39,878 nucleotides of DNA, taken from a virus. Location: the IMG/VR virus record IMGVR_UViG_3300006042_000014, positions 1 through 39,878 of that record; one strand, given 5' to 3'. The notes under the pieces are model-generated. The model was not told the origin of the DNA. It did not search any database and was given only the letters and a program-made list of their open reading frames with translations. Positions 29,150 through 37,287 of the stretch are shown here, one piece after another; the first letter of the stretch is position 1; each line of letters begins with the position of its first letter. A program made the position numbers and the translations under genes.

Positions 29150-29522
29150 TGCGCAACTGACCGCGATCGTGCCGGCAGCGCGGATTTATCCTGGCAAACC
29201 GCCCGCCTCGCCCACCTTCCCCTTCATCCGCGTGCCCATGCTGATCGGCACAGTGGCTGAGCTGGACGGAGGCAGCGGTTCGGAGCAGTCGGGCGTGATC
29301 CATTGCTTCACCAAACTGGCCAATCCCAGCGTGCCAGACCCCGAAGCGCAGGCCGCGACCATCAACCGCCACATCGTCCGCATCGTCAGCGGCATCGATG
29401 ATGTGGATCTTGGCGACGGGGAATCGCTCGGCGTCCACGCGACCCAGACGCAGGTGATCGAGGACGGCGCCGAGGCTGACGCCTACCATGGCATGGTCAC
29501 AGTCCGCGCCACCGCCACCTAG
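29088..29522 (+). CDS. DUF3168-like tail completion protein
   Basis: A 144-residue protein with LSVRGKIIAALKTDAQLTAIV, RIYPGKPPASPTFPFIRV, and the C-terminal DAYHGMVTVRATAT, as in DUF3168 tail-completion proteins. The stop TAG is immediately followed by CGTCCGTAG element 3. Confidence 0.82.
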   Translation: MTTLDPSLSVRGKIIAALKTDAQLTAIVPAARIYPGKPPASPTFPFIRVPMLIGTVAELDGGSGSEQSGVIHCFTKLANPSVPDPEAQAATINRHIVRIVSGIDDVDLGDGESLGVHATQTQVIEDGAEADAYHGMVTVRATAT

Positions 29523-29564
29523 CGTCCGTAGAGCGCCAGCCCCCTCATCCATAGCCTGCCCGCA
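29523..29564 (+). promoter_or_regulatory. CGTCCGTAG element 3 (before tail tube)
   Basis: CGTCCGTAG at 29523-29531. The base 41 positions on is an A at 29564, in a context like the other copies (ATAGC ... TGCCC). The ATG of the tail tube gene is 22 bases further, with its own GGAG. This is consistent with a transcription start fixed by the motif. Confidence 0.55.
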
Positions 29565-29585
29565 AATCCTCGCTGGAGTTGCGGA

Positions 29586-30041
29586 ATGGCCTATACCGAC
29601 AAGCTGAAATCGACGCGCGTCGCGATCATGATGGGTGACGGCGCGACGCCGACCGAAGTCTTCTCGCCCATGTGCGGCATCACCACCAAGGGCTTCCAGC
29701 AAACCCGTGCAACGAACGACACGGTGGATTGGGACTGCGCCGATCCCGACGCCACGCCCATCACGGTGCGCGATGCCGGTGCGACGGACTGGACCATCAG
29801 CGGCTCGGGCCTGCTCCATCGCCCCCTGCTTGCCGATGTTCAGGAAGCATTCGACAGCGGTAACCCGACGAACTTCCGCTTCATGTTCGATGAGCCGACC
29901 GGCAGCGAAGTGATCGACGGCTATTACCAGGGTCCGGGCTTCATCACCGATCTGAACATCACCGGCAACAACGGCGAATATGTGAACATCAGCATCACGA
30001 TCAGCGCGGCCGGGCCGAAGACTTTCGTCGCCAACCCCTAA
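29586..30041 (+). CDS. Major tail tube protein
   Basis: A 151-residue Phage_TTP-type protein: a Lys-rich opening, SPMCGITTKGFQQTRATNDTVDWD, DWTISGSGLLHRPLLADVQEAF, and the C-terminal EYVNISITISAAG beta strand. It forms the tube. The stop is followed by a strong terminator at 30070. Confidence 0.85.
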   Translation: MAYTDKLKSTRVAIMMGDGATPTEVFSPMCGITTKGFQQTRATNDTVDWDCADPDATPITVRDAGATDWTISGSGLLHRPLLADVQEAFDSGNPTNFRFMFDEPTGSEVIDGYYQGPGFITDLNITGNNGEYVNISITISAAGPKTFVANP

Positions 30042-30069
30042 CCCTCTCCATCTGCCAGCGAACCTTGAG

Positions 30070-30100
30070 GGGCGGTCGAAAGGCCGCCCTTATTCTATTT
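30070..30100 (+). terminator. Strong Rho-independent terminator after tail tube
   Basis: GGGCGGTC (30070-30077), GAAA loop, and GGCCGCCC (30082-30089) form an 8-bp stem followed by TTATTCTATTT. It ends rightward transcription after the tail tube gene. The stop codon of the opposing gene lies in its T-tract. Confidence 0.85.
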
Positions 30101-30614
30101 CACTCAGCAGTGGGAGCCATGATTGCCAGCGGCAGCCGCACTGGTCTGGATGCTCGCATTCGGATGAAGGTAATGCAGGTGCATCTGCAACCGCAACGAC
30201 TTGGCTATCCATCCTCCTTGAATAGCTGCAGTGTCCTGCCGCCATGCCGCCAAAGCGAAATTTGAATTGCGTGATTCCTGCTTCGCTGGCCCTGCGCATG
30301 TCAGCAAGGCAATTCAGGACACAATTGCACGGCTTTATCACTTCAAACCAGGTATCCTTGGGAGATCCTCTTCCCCAAGCCTCGGATAGGGCAATGAACT
30401 CCGGTTCCCTCCAGACATCCCTCCCATTTCGTCTGTGGTTCAGAATGATGAAGTCAATCACTTCGCCAGTGGCATCATGAATGCCACTTTCCTCCAAGCG
30501 CCGCCGAACGGCCTTGGTATCTGAAGGGGCGCTTGCCCCAGTCCCACGGATTTTGGACGACGGCGAATCGCTGCGTTGAGCATCTCCGAAGACCGTTCTA
30601 AAAAATCGCAACAT
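30090..30614 (-). CDS. Leftward cassette protein with gp7-like C terminus, 174 aa
   Basis: An antiparallel gene within the tail module. From ATG 30614 the product starts MLRFFRTVFGDAQRSDS, has a disordered segment, a helical middle (AVRRRLEESGIHDATGEVIDF, then FEVIKPCNCVLNCLADMRR), and a Cys/His-rich end: EAGITQFKFRF, HCSYSRRM, SECEHPDQCGCRWQSWLPLL. The end resembles the C-terminal domain of the gp7-like protein at 22531-23379. It starts two bases after the upstream gene's stop. A lysogeny-expressed accessory gene is likely; function unknown. Confidence 0.72.
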   Translation of the reverse strand: MLRFFRTVFGDAQRSDSPSSKIRGTGASAPSDTKAVRRRLEESGIHDATGEVIDFIILNHRRNGRDVWREPEFIALSEAWGRGSPKDTWFEVIKPCNCVLNCLADMRRASEAGITQFKFRFGGMAAGHCSYSRRMDSQVVAVADAPALPSSECEHPDQCGCRWQSWLPLLSEIE

Positions 30615-30615
30615 G

Positions 30616-30801
30616 TTAGAGTCCGCATGATTTGACGATGCCGGCTCCGATCGCGATGACAATCGCCAATCCAACAGCCCCACGGATACGCGAAAGCTTG
30701 GTCGCCGAGGTGATCTCATCATTCGTGAATTCGGTCCGGCAATAGGGGCACACCCGCGCCTGGGCATCTATTTGCTTCATGCATTGCGGGCACTGCTTCA
30801 C
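30616..30801 (-). CDS. Zinc-ribbon membrane protein, 61 aa
   Basis: GTG 30801 with GGAGG seven bases upstream gives a 61-residue protein: CPQCMKQIDAQARVCPYC (two CxxC pairs, zinc ribbon), a polar linker, and one C-terminal hydrophobic segment (AVGLAIVIAIGAGIV). Zinc ribbon plus single membrane anchor is frequent in small accessory membrane proteins. It is co-transcribed leftward with the downstream gene. The much longer open frame upstream is antisense to the tail gene and not coding. Confidence 0.72.
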   Translation of the reverse strand: MKQCPQCMKQIDAQARVCPYCRTEFTNDEITSATKLSRIRGAVGLAIVIAIGAGIVKSCGL

Positions 30802-30819
30802 GATCACGCCTCCCCTTGC

Positions 30820-30861
30820 CGTCCGTAGCACCGCGCCATGCCTCGCACATAGCGTTGCCCC
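30820..30861 (+). promoter_or_regulatory. CGTCCGTAG element 4 (before tail chaperone)
   Basis: CGTCCGTAG at 30820-30828, 42 bases before ATG 30862, with CGTT nine bases before the ATG and no Shine-Dalgarno sequence. It lies behind the terminator at 30070-30100 and between divergent genes, so it is the only candidate rightward start for the tail operon. Confidence 0.65.
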
Positions 30862-31296
30862 ATGCAAACCGAGATCGCCCTGCCCTTCGCCGATGGCGAA
30901 TATCTGTTCCGGTTGCCCATCAAGCGCATCATCGAAATCGAGGAAAAGGCCGGGCCGATCGACCTTGTGAAGCATCGGCTGATGCACGGCGGCTGGTCGA
31001 TCCATGATGTTGTCGAGACGCTGCGGCAGGGGTTGATTGGCGGCGCCAAAGGTGAAGTGAACGGCAAGGCGATCGATGTGACTGCCCTGCGCGCGAACAG
31101 CCTGATAGAAAACTATGTCGATGGGCATGCCCTGGCGGAGCATCACCTGACCGCCAAGGCCATTATTGCCGCGCTCTATGTCGGATATGCGCCGGCGCAG
31201 GAGGCTAAAAAAAAAGCCCCGTTGAAGCGGCCGAGCCATCGAAAATCGACTGGGGCCTCGTCCTCCACAACTGCCGAACCCTCGGGCTTGGCCTGA
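30862..31296 (+). CDS. Tail assembly chaperone, GTA gp10-like (short form)
   Basis: A 144-residue protein: MQTEIALPFADGEYLFRLPI, IEIEEKAGPIDLVKHRLM, DVVETLRQGLIGG, and ALYVGYAPAQEAKKKAP. Its first 115 residues match GTA-gp10-type phage proteins located before the tape measure. It contains an A9 run at 31207-31215 where a -1 shift would produce the longer form (see next entry), as for lambda G and GT. Confidence 0.83.
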   Translation: MQTEIALPFADGEYLFRLPIKRIIEIEEKAGPIDLVKHRLMHGGWSIHDVVETLRQGLIGGAKGEVNGKAIDVTALRANSLIENYVDGHALAEHHLTAKAIIAALYVGYAPAQEAKKKAPLKRPSHRKSTGASSSTTAEPSGLA

Positions 31297-31451
31297 GCGA
31301 TGCGGAGGCCATTACCATGCCGGAATATGCCGCGCTAATCCATCACCATGAACTGGCCAATGAGGACGGCGAGGAAGCGCCTCCGTCCGCTGATGACGTG
31401 AGCAGCATGTTCCTGCGCATGGAGCGCGCCGGCATCGGGAAGATCCACTGA
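31216..31451 (+). CDS. Tail chaperone extension reached by -1 frameshift (T-like)
   Basis: In the -1 frame after A9 the sequence encodes SPVEAAEPSKIDWGLVLHNC and then a helical domain (RTLGLGLSDAEAITMPEYAAL), ending at TGA 31449-31451, which overlaps the tape-measure ATG. The conserved-looking part begins before the first ATG of that frame (31317), so it requires frameshifting from 30862. The fusion would be about 196 residues. The zero-frame heptamer A-AAA-AAA is a standard slippery site. Confidence 0.75.
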
Positions 31452-33994
31452 TGTCTGGGATCACCGCCGATCGCGTCGTTGTCGAGCTTGAGGCCCGGCT
31501 TGATCGCTACGAGGCCAATGTCGCGCGCGCGGAAGCGAAGTTCGACAAGGCCATGTCGGGCATCCAGAAAAGCGCGGGCGTTACCGAAGCATTCGTCAGC
31601 CGGGCGGCGGGCATCATGTCGTCAGCCCTTGCTGGCGTCTCGGTCATTGCACTGACCCGGCAATTCCTGACGCTGGCTGACGAAGCGAAGAAGCTCGACG
31701 CAACGTTGAAGCTCGCCACGCAGGGGTTCGGGTCGTTCGGTCAGGCGCAGAAGGACGTGAACCGGATCGCCAATGACACGCGGTCGGGCCTATCCGAAAC
31801 CGCCTCGCTCTACGCCAACTTTGTGCGCGGGGCGAGGGAACTCGGCGGCACGCAGGCGGAAGCAGCGCGGGCCACCGAGACGTTTTCCAAGACGCTCAAG
31901 ATCAGCGGCGCCGATGCCAATCAGGCCGCATCCGCAACCCTGCAGTTCGGTCAGGCGCTCGCCGCTGGGGCGTTGCGTGGTGACGAACTGAACAGCATCC
32001 TTGAGGCATCCCCTCGCCTTGCACGCCTGCTCGCCGAGAGCATGGGGCAGCCGATCGGTCAGATCAAGCAGCTGGGCGAAGAGGGCAAGTTGACCTCTGA
32101 CAAGCTGCTGGCGGCACTGACCGATCAGAAGTTCACTGCTGGCATCGACGCTGAGTTCAATCAATTGCCAGTGACCTTTGGCGATGCGATGACGCGCATT
32201 TCCAATGCCGCACTCACGACATTTTCCGCTTTCGATCAGGGTGGCCAGTTCTCATCCATGTTGGCCAGCTTCTTCGGCGAAAGCGCAGATGGCTTCGCTC
32301 AGATGGAAGAGTCAGCATTCGATGCTGGCGCCGAAATACGAGCCACATTCGCAGGCCTGGCAGACGTGTTCCAGCCCCTTATCGACGGCGCGTTTGCGGC
32401 ATTCGACCAGATCGAGGGCCGTGCGAACTACGTGCGGGATAGTATCGCGAACATTCTCAGGTTGGTCGATAATGTCGACAATACCCTGATCGGCATCGAC
32501 AACTTCGGCCGCCGGTTCGACAATCGCGTCAAGTCCACGATCAACGAGGCAGCGCGCCGAGCCGGCAATACTGGTGGCGAATTTTCGATGACGCCGCTCG
32601 CGAAGGAAGCGGATCGCGCCGGTCAGTTTCTCAAGGCTTTCAACCAGTCGATGGCTACATCGCAGGGCGAAAGGGCTGAAGATCGTTTTCGCAGAATGGT
32701 TGGGGGGACCGATGTTCTTGGCAATCCATTGCCTGGAACACCAGCAGCAGGCCGAGGTAAGCCAGCAGCCACACCCGCATCTTCCGGCAGCAAGAAGTCC
32801 CGCACGCCGCGCTCGCCACTAAACCCAGAAGCGTTCGCGCGCGAAGAAGCGCAGCTCAATAGTGAGATTCTTCGCCTAAAGACCGTCGAACTGACCAATT
32901 CGGAAGACCGCGCCAAGGTCGAACTGCAGCGCATCGAGGCCAATAAAGCCGCCGCCATCGCTGACGTTCAAGCCGACAAGCGCTACACGGACGCGCAGAA
33001 GGCGAAGATTGTAGCGCTGACTGAAACCGTCGCTGCTCTAGAGGCGGGCAAGGTCATCTACGAGCGCGATGTGCAGACGGCGAAGGAAGCCGTCGATATC
33101 AGGGTCAACGACCTGCGCAATCAGCAGGATATTCTGCGCGCGCAGGGTGACCTGGCGCAAACGCGCGAACAGCGGCGCGATATTGAGCTTCGCCTGCTAG
33201 ATTTGGCCTACCAACAGGAGCGCGCTGAACTCGACGCGGTGATCGCCAGCAAAGACGCAAGCGACGCCCAGAAGAAGATTGCGCAGGCGCGGCTAGATGC
33301 CCTTGGCCAGATACAGCAGGCTGAAACTGATGGTGTCAATCAGCAGTATGAAGGCCCCCTAGCCCGCTACCGCCGCAACCTGAATAGCACCAGCACACAG
33401 GATCAGGTCGAAGAACTGATCACGCAGGAGCTGGACTATGTGCGTGACGGCATCCGGGACAGCATCACCAAGCGCCTCGGGGTGAAAGACCCTTTCCTTG
33501 CTGGCCTGATCGATATCTTCATTAACAAGAACATCATCGAGCCGTTCCTGAACTCCATGCGTCGCACGGGGGAATCAGGCGGCACGTTCGGCAATATCCT
33601 CACCTCAATCAGCACCTTCTTCCAAGGGTCAGCGGGCGGCGGCGAAACCGGCACCGGCGTAGGCTTCGCATCCGGCGGCTCGGGCGTCCTTGGCGGGCGC
33701 GGCGGCACCGACCGAAACACCTTGTCGCTGAACGGGCGCCCGATCGCCAACGTCACGCGCGGGGAGACGCTGAGCGTGGGTAGTAAGGCGATCCGGGCGG
33801 GCGGCGGCAGTCAGCCAACCGTCTACGCGCCTCAGTTCAATCTTCCGAACGCCGTGGTGACCACCGAGCTTTATGCTGAGATGGCCAGCATTTCCCGCGA
33901 TAGTTCGGCGCGCGCGGCTGGCGCTGCCTATGCGCAAAGCCAGCAATCTATGCCCGGCACCCTCAACAAGTTCACGCAGTTGAAGGGCGGCTGA
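31451..33994 (+). CDS. Tape measure protein
   Basis: An 847-residue protein: a coiled N terminus (VVVELEARLDRYEANVARAEAKFDKAM), a tape_meas_nterm-type region (LDATLKLATQGFGSFGQAQKDV, SETASLYANFVRGARELGG, SGADANQAASATLQFGQALAAGALRGDEL), a long helical central part (GKVIYERDVQTAKEAVDIR ... RDIELRLLDLAYQQERAEL), and a Gly-rich C terminus. It sets tail length. Length matches a siphovirus tail of moderate size. Confidence 0.93.
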   Translation: MSGITADRVVVELEARLDRYEANVARAEAKFDKAMSGIQKSAGVTEAFVSRAAGIMSSALAGVSVIALTRQFLTLADEAKKLDATLKLATQGFGSFGQAQKDVNRIANDTRSGLSETASLYANFVRGARELGGTQAEAARATETFSKTLKISGADANQAASATLQFGQALAAGALRGDELNSILEASPRLARLLAESMGQPIGQIKQLGEEGKLTSDKLLAALTDQKFTAGIDAEFNQLPVTFGDAMTRISNAALTTFSAFDQGGQFSSMLASFFGESADGFAQMEESAFDAGAEIRATFAGLADVFQPLIDGAFAAFDQIEGRANYVRDSIANILRLVDNVDNTLIGIDNFGRRFDNRVKSTINEAARRAGNTGGEFSMTPLAKEADRAGQFLKAFNQSMATSQGERAEDRFRRMVGGTDVLGNPLPGTPAAGRGKPAATPASSGSKKSRTPRSPLNPEAFAREEAQLNSEILRLKTVELTNSEDRAKVELQRIEANKAAAIADVQADKRYTDAQKAKIVALTETVAALEAGKVIYERDVQTAKEAVDIRVNDLRNQQDILRAQGDLAQTREQRRDIELRLLDLAYQQERAELDAVIASKDASDAQKKIAQARLDALGQIQQAETDGVNQQYEGPLARYRRNLNSTSTQDQVEELITQELDYVRDGIRDSITKRLGVKDPFLAGLIDIFINKNIIEPFLNSMRRTGESGGTFGNILTSISTFFQGSAGGGETGTGVGFASGGSGVLGGRGGTDRNTLSLNGRPIANVTRGETLSVGSKAIRAGGGSQPTVYAPQFNLPNAVVTTELYAEMASISRDSSARAAGAAYAQSQQSMPGTLNKFTQLKGG

Positions 33995-34539
33995 TGAACG
34001 AGTCCTTCGGCATCCGCATAGCCTCCGATCCCCCGGCCCGGCTCTGGGGCGGCTTCGGCGACCTCGAAATCCCGGCCGACATCGTGGAGAGCGAGCCGGC
34101 GATCTACCTCGGCGGCGGCGAACTGCTCAACGCGACCGACTTCGAAATTCCGATCAACGGCCAGGCCGAGCGCATCGATATCCGCCTGTCCGGTGTCAGC
34201 GCAGAAGTCCTCGCCATCGCGATCGGAGAAGCGGCATCGGTCAAGGGGGCCAAGGTCCATTTCGTCCGCTTTTATTTCGATGACGAACTGCAGCTTGAAG
34301 ATGTCGAATATGACAACGTGTTCATTGCCGACAAGCTGACCTTCAGCAGCGAGGAAACCGATGAAGGCCGGTCGCGGGTGTTGACCCTCTCGATCGCCAC
34401 CGAGGACACGGATCGCAATCGCTCGCCGCAGGCATATTGGACCGACGCGGACCAGCGGCGCAAGTCGCCTACCGATGCGATCTTCAGCCATGTGGCCCAG
34501 ATTTATCAGGGCGTGCTGCGCCGGTTCGGGCCGCGATGA
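33994..34539 (+). CDS. Distal tail protein, 181 aa
   Basis: TGATG overlap with the tape measure. A 181-residue beta-rich protein (FGDLEIPADIVESEPAIYLGG; INGQAERIDIRLSGVSAEVL; FVRFYFDDELQLEDVEYDN). Location right behind the tape measure gene indicates distal tail or baseplate hub. Not identified to family. Confidence 0.7.
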   Translation: MNESFGIRIASDPPARLWGGFGDLEIPADIVESEPAIYLGGGELLNATDFEIPINGQAERIDIRLSGVSAEVLAIAIGEAASVKGAKVHFVRFYFDDELQLEDVEYDNVFIADKLTFSSEETDEGRSRVLTLSIATEDTDRNRSPQAYWTDADQRRKSPTDAIFSHVAQIYQGVLRRFGPR

Positions 34540-34928
34540 TGGAGCTTGGCGAATATCTCCGCACCCGGCGGCCGGCATGGGACTGGCAGACGCATGACTG
34601 TTCCCGCTGGCTCGACCGGTGGCTGGTCCTTCGTGGCCATGCCAGCGCCATGGAAGCGACCGGCATTGCCTATGACAGCGAGCGTTCGGCTGCGCGCGTC
34701 ATTGTGCGCGGCGGCGGTCTGCTGATGCTCTGGCAGCGCGGCATGGAGGCGATCGGGCTGGCCGTGGTCGATGAGCCGCAGATGGGGGACGCTGCGATCC
34801 TCAACGCGCCTACCGACGACGGCCACAACCGCACGACCGGCATCTGGACCGGGCAGCGCTGGGCCAGCGTCCATCGTCACGGCCTTATCTGCGCGCCGGG
34901 CGATCCTTTGATGATCTGGAGGGTCTGA
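34536..34928 (+). CDS. DUF6950-like tail hydrolase-type protein
   Basis: ATGA overlap. A 130-residue protein with WDWQTHDCSRWLDRWLV (the Asp-Cys-Ser stretch at a helix start, as in papain-like NlpC/P60 relatives), EPQMGDAAILN, and HRHGLI. This order, Cys then His, matches DUF6950-type tail proteins. It may cut the murein crosslink during DNA entry. Activity is inferred. Confidence 0.7.
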   Translation: MMELGEYLRTRRPAWDWQTHDCSRWLDRWLVLRGHASAMEATGIAYDSERSAARVIVRGGGLLMLWQRGMEAIGLAVVDEPQMGDAAILNAPTDDGHNRTTGIWTGQRWASVHRHGLICAPGDPLMIWRV

Positions 34929-37240
34929 TGGGCGGTGTTGCAAGGGCGATCGTCTCGCCGCTCAGCATCATTGATAAGGGTCTGGGCCGTCTCTCCCTCC
35001 AGATCGTGGCAGTTGCTGGCAATTTCATCCCTGGAGGACAGCCGTTCGCCGCAGCAGCAGCGCTGGCCCTTGCCGTCCTCTATAGGCCGAAGGGGCCAAA
35101 GCCTGAGCAGCAGGAGCGGTCTATCAAGACGGCAGTTCCGCCTCGCGTGTCGGCCTATGGCCGTGTCCGGTTGTTCGGCGCCTATATCCTCTATGTCACG
35201 AACGATGACGGCTATGCGGTCGATGTCTGGGCTTTCCATGACGGCCAGCTTGACTTCATTGAGCGAATCTATCTCGGCGACAAGCAGGTCAAGCTGAACG
35301 GCGGCGGCTTCGTCATCAAGCAGAACGATGGCGAGTTTGGCGACGGCGACACCATCAAGATCGGCACGCGGCTCGGCCTGCCGACCGAAACCGCCTTTGC
35401 AGAGGTCATCGCGCGTCTGCCCGGCATCTGGACCACAAACCACCGCGGCGATGGCGTGGCGACCGGCTGCATGATCTCCAAGTCGGTGAAGGCCAAAAAC
35501 TATAACGAGGTCTATCCGACCGGCGGGCCGGATGCGAATGCCATGTCGATCGTCGCGCGTGCCCAGTTGGTCTTCGATTGGCGCGACCCGACGCAGGACA
35601 TCAATGATCCGACGACATGGAAATGGTCAGACAACGCGGCCCTTGCCATCGCTCACTATTACCTCGTCCGCAACAACAAGGATTGGGACACGCATTTCGC
35701 GCCCACCCTCGCCTACTGGACCGCCTTCGCCGACGACTGCGATGCGCCCATGGAGGTCTATCACGGCGCTGGCGTGTTCGTGGATGATGCGGATTCCGGC
35801 GACACCAGCTTTGAACTGACCAGTGTTGAAGGGCTGGCGCCGGGCAAGACCGTCACCCTGGCGGCTTATGGCATCGACAAGGTGGTGGGTAGCCTGGCGG
35901 GCAACACCGTCACGCTGACGACATCGCTAGGCGACGATTACAAGGCCGGCACGGTCCTTCGCTGGGTCGGTGGCGGGACGGAGCCGCGCTATCGCGTCGC
36001 CCTCGCACACAAGCACACCGATGCGCACAAGGTAACGCTGGGTAACCTGCTGGCGGCCTGCGATGGCATGGTGACGACGCGCGCTGACGGCGCGCTGGTC
36101 CCGTGGTCTGGTCGCTATGTCGAGCCTGATCCTGATGACATGATTGGCCCCTGCGAGATCGTCACTTGGTCGATGGATGACGGGATCGTTGACGAGGATC
36201 AGGCCAATGTCGTCGCGCTGACCTATCTGTCTGCCGATCACGATTTCACGACCGTGCCGACCAGCGACTGGCGCGACGAGGACAGCATTGATGAGGTGGG
36301 CGAGAAGCCGACTTCGTTGGAGAACCCGGTGCCAAGCCATGCGCAGGCTGCCCGTCTGGCAAAGCGCCTGCTCGACAAGACCATGGCTCCCAAGCGTGGC
36401 ACGATTGCGACCAATCCCAAGGGGCGGAAGATCAGGGGCAAGCGCTTCATTCCGATCCATATCGAGGAAGCTGGGACCGTCTTCTATTCCGGCCCGGCGG
36501 AAATCGTGCGCATTCGGCGGACGCAGACCGGCGTTCAATTCGATTGGGTGCGCGCCAACCCGAACGTGGACGCCTGGAACGCCGCGACCGAGGAAGGTGA
36601 GCCAGCTCCGGTCGGCGCGCGGCCGGCGGTTGTGCCCCTGCCTACCCCCGTAATCACGGATGCCGAAGCCGAACTGGGCGAAGGCGGCGCCGATGCGCGC
36701 GTGCGGATCACCGTCGACGGCTTCGATCGGGACGACGTGATATGGTATGCCCGCTGGCGCATCACCACCGACACGACGTGGAACGAGCAGGAATATACCG
36801 ACATCGATCCCGGCCCGGCGGCTGTCCTGCTCTCCAGTCTGGTGCCAACGGATGTCAGCATCGATGTTGCCGTGTCCTATGCGGTAGGCGATGGCCGGCG
36901 TTCGGAATGGTCCGCCATCGAATCCGTCAGCACTTCGACATCGGCCCTTGCGCCGGCGCCGCCGTCATCGGTTTCTGGCACTGGAGGATCCGGTCAGGCG
37001 ACGATCCAATGGACAAATGCCGCATCGGCGAACCTGTCCTATAGCCGCGTCTATCGCAACAGCACTAACACCATTGTCGGCGCGTCGTTGGCAAGCGGCG
37101 ATTTGCCGTCCGCACCAGGCGCCACACAAAGCTATGTCGATACGATAGCTGCTGGCACATATTATTATTTCGTGCGGGGATACAGTGCATCGGGCGCGCA
37201 ATCTGGAGCAGTGGGGACTGGCGCTGTGACGGTGACATAA
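34928..37240 (+). CDS. Tail tip/host specificity protein with FN3-like C terminus
   Basis: A 770-residue protein. Residues 1-50 include a hydrophobic segment, then PKGPKPEQQERSIKTAVPPR and VSAYGRVRLFGAYILY. The middle part is a tip domain with GIWTTNHRGDGVATGCMI. The C-terminal 230 residues have fibronectin-III-like beta repeats (EYTDIDPGPAAVLLSSL; TIQWTNAASANLSYSRVYRN). Large J-like proteins at this location mediate host contact. The stop TAA is followed by element 5. Confidence 0.8.
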   Translation: MGGVARAIVSPLSIIDKGLGRLSLQIVAVAGNFIPGGQPFAAAAALALAVLYRPKGPKPEQQERSIKTAVPPRVSAYGRVRLFGAYILYVTNDDGYAVDVWAFHDGQLDFIERIYLGDKQVKLNGGGFVIKQNDGEFGDGDTIKIGTRLGLPTETAFAEVIARLPGIWTTNHRGDGVATGCMISKSVKAKNYNEVYPTGGPDANAMSIVARAQLVFDWRDPTQDINDPTTWKWSDNAALAIAHYYLVRNNKDWDTHFAPTLAYWTAFADDCDAPMEVYHGAGVFVDDADSGDTSFELTSVEGLAPGKTVTLAAYGIDKVVGSLAGNTVTLTTSLGDDYKAGTVLRWVGGGTEPRYRVALAHKHTDAHKVTLGNLLAACDGMVTTRADGALVPWSGRYVEPDPDDMIGPCEIVTWSMDDGIVDEDQANVVALTYLSADHDFTTVPTSDWRDEDSIDEVGEKPTSLENPVPSHAQAARLAKRLLDKTMAPKRGTIATNPKGRKIRGKRFIPIHIEEAGTVFYSGPAEIVRIRRTQTGVQFDWVRANPNVDAWNAATEEGEPAPVGARPAVVPLPTPVITDAEAELGEGGADARVRITVDGFDRDDVIWYARWRITTDTTWNEQEYTDIDPGPAAVLLSSLVPTDVSIDVAVSYAVGDGRRSEWSAIESVSTSTSALAPAPPSSVSGTGGSGQATIQWTNAASANLSYSRVYRNSTNTIVGASLASGDLPSAPGATQSYVDTIAAGTYYYFVRGYSASGAQSGAVGTGAVTVT

Positions 37241-37246
37241 CCGTCC

Positions 37247-37287
37247 CGTCCGTAGCTTGAGCCAGCCCCTATAACCATCGTTCCGCC
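37247..37287 (+). promoter_or_regulatory. CGTCCGTAG element 5
   Basis: CGTCCGTAG at 37247-37255, followed by AGCCAGCCCCTATAA, with CGTT nine bases before ATG 37288 (41 bases from the motif start). No Shine-Dalgarno sequence. Closely matches element 1 over 12 further bases. Confidence 0.6.

Noticed and set aside
29878-30100. Bidirectional use of the terminator at 30070
   Set aside because: In the leftward sense the stem is followed by CTCAAGG, not a U-run, so it should work only rightward.
30802-31239. Upstream extension of the minus-strand zinc-ribbon frame
   Set aside because: It is antisense to the tail chaperone gene and the ribosome site at GTG 30801 explains the real start.
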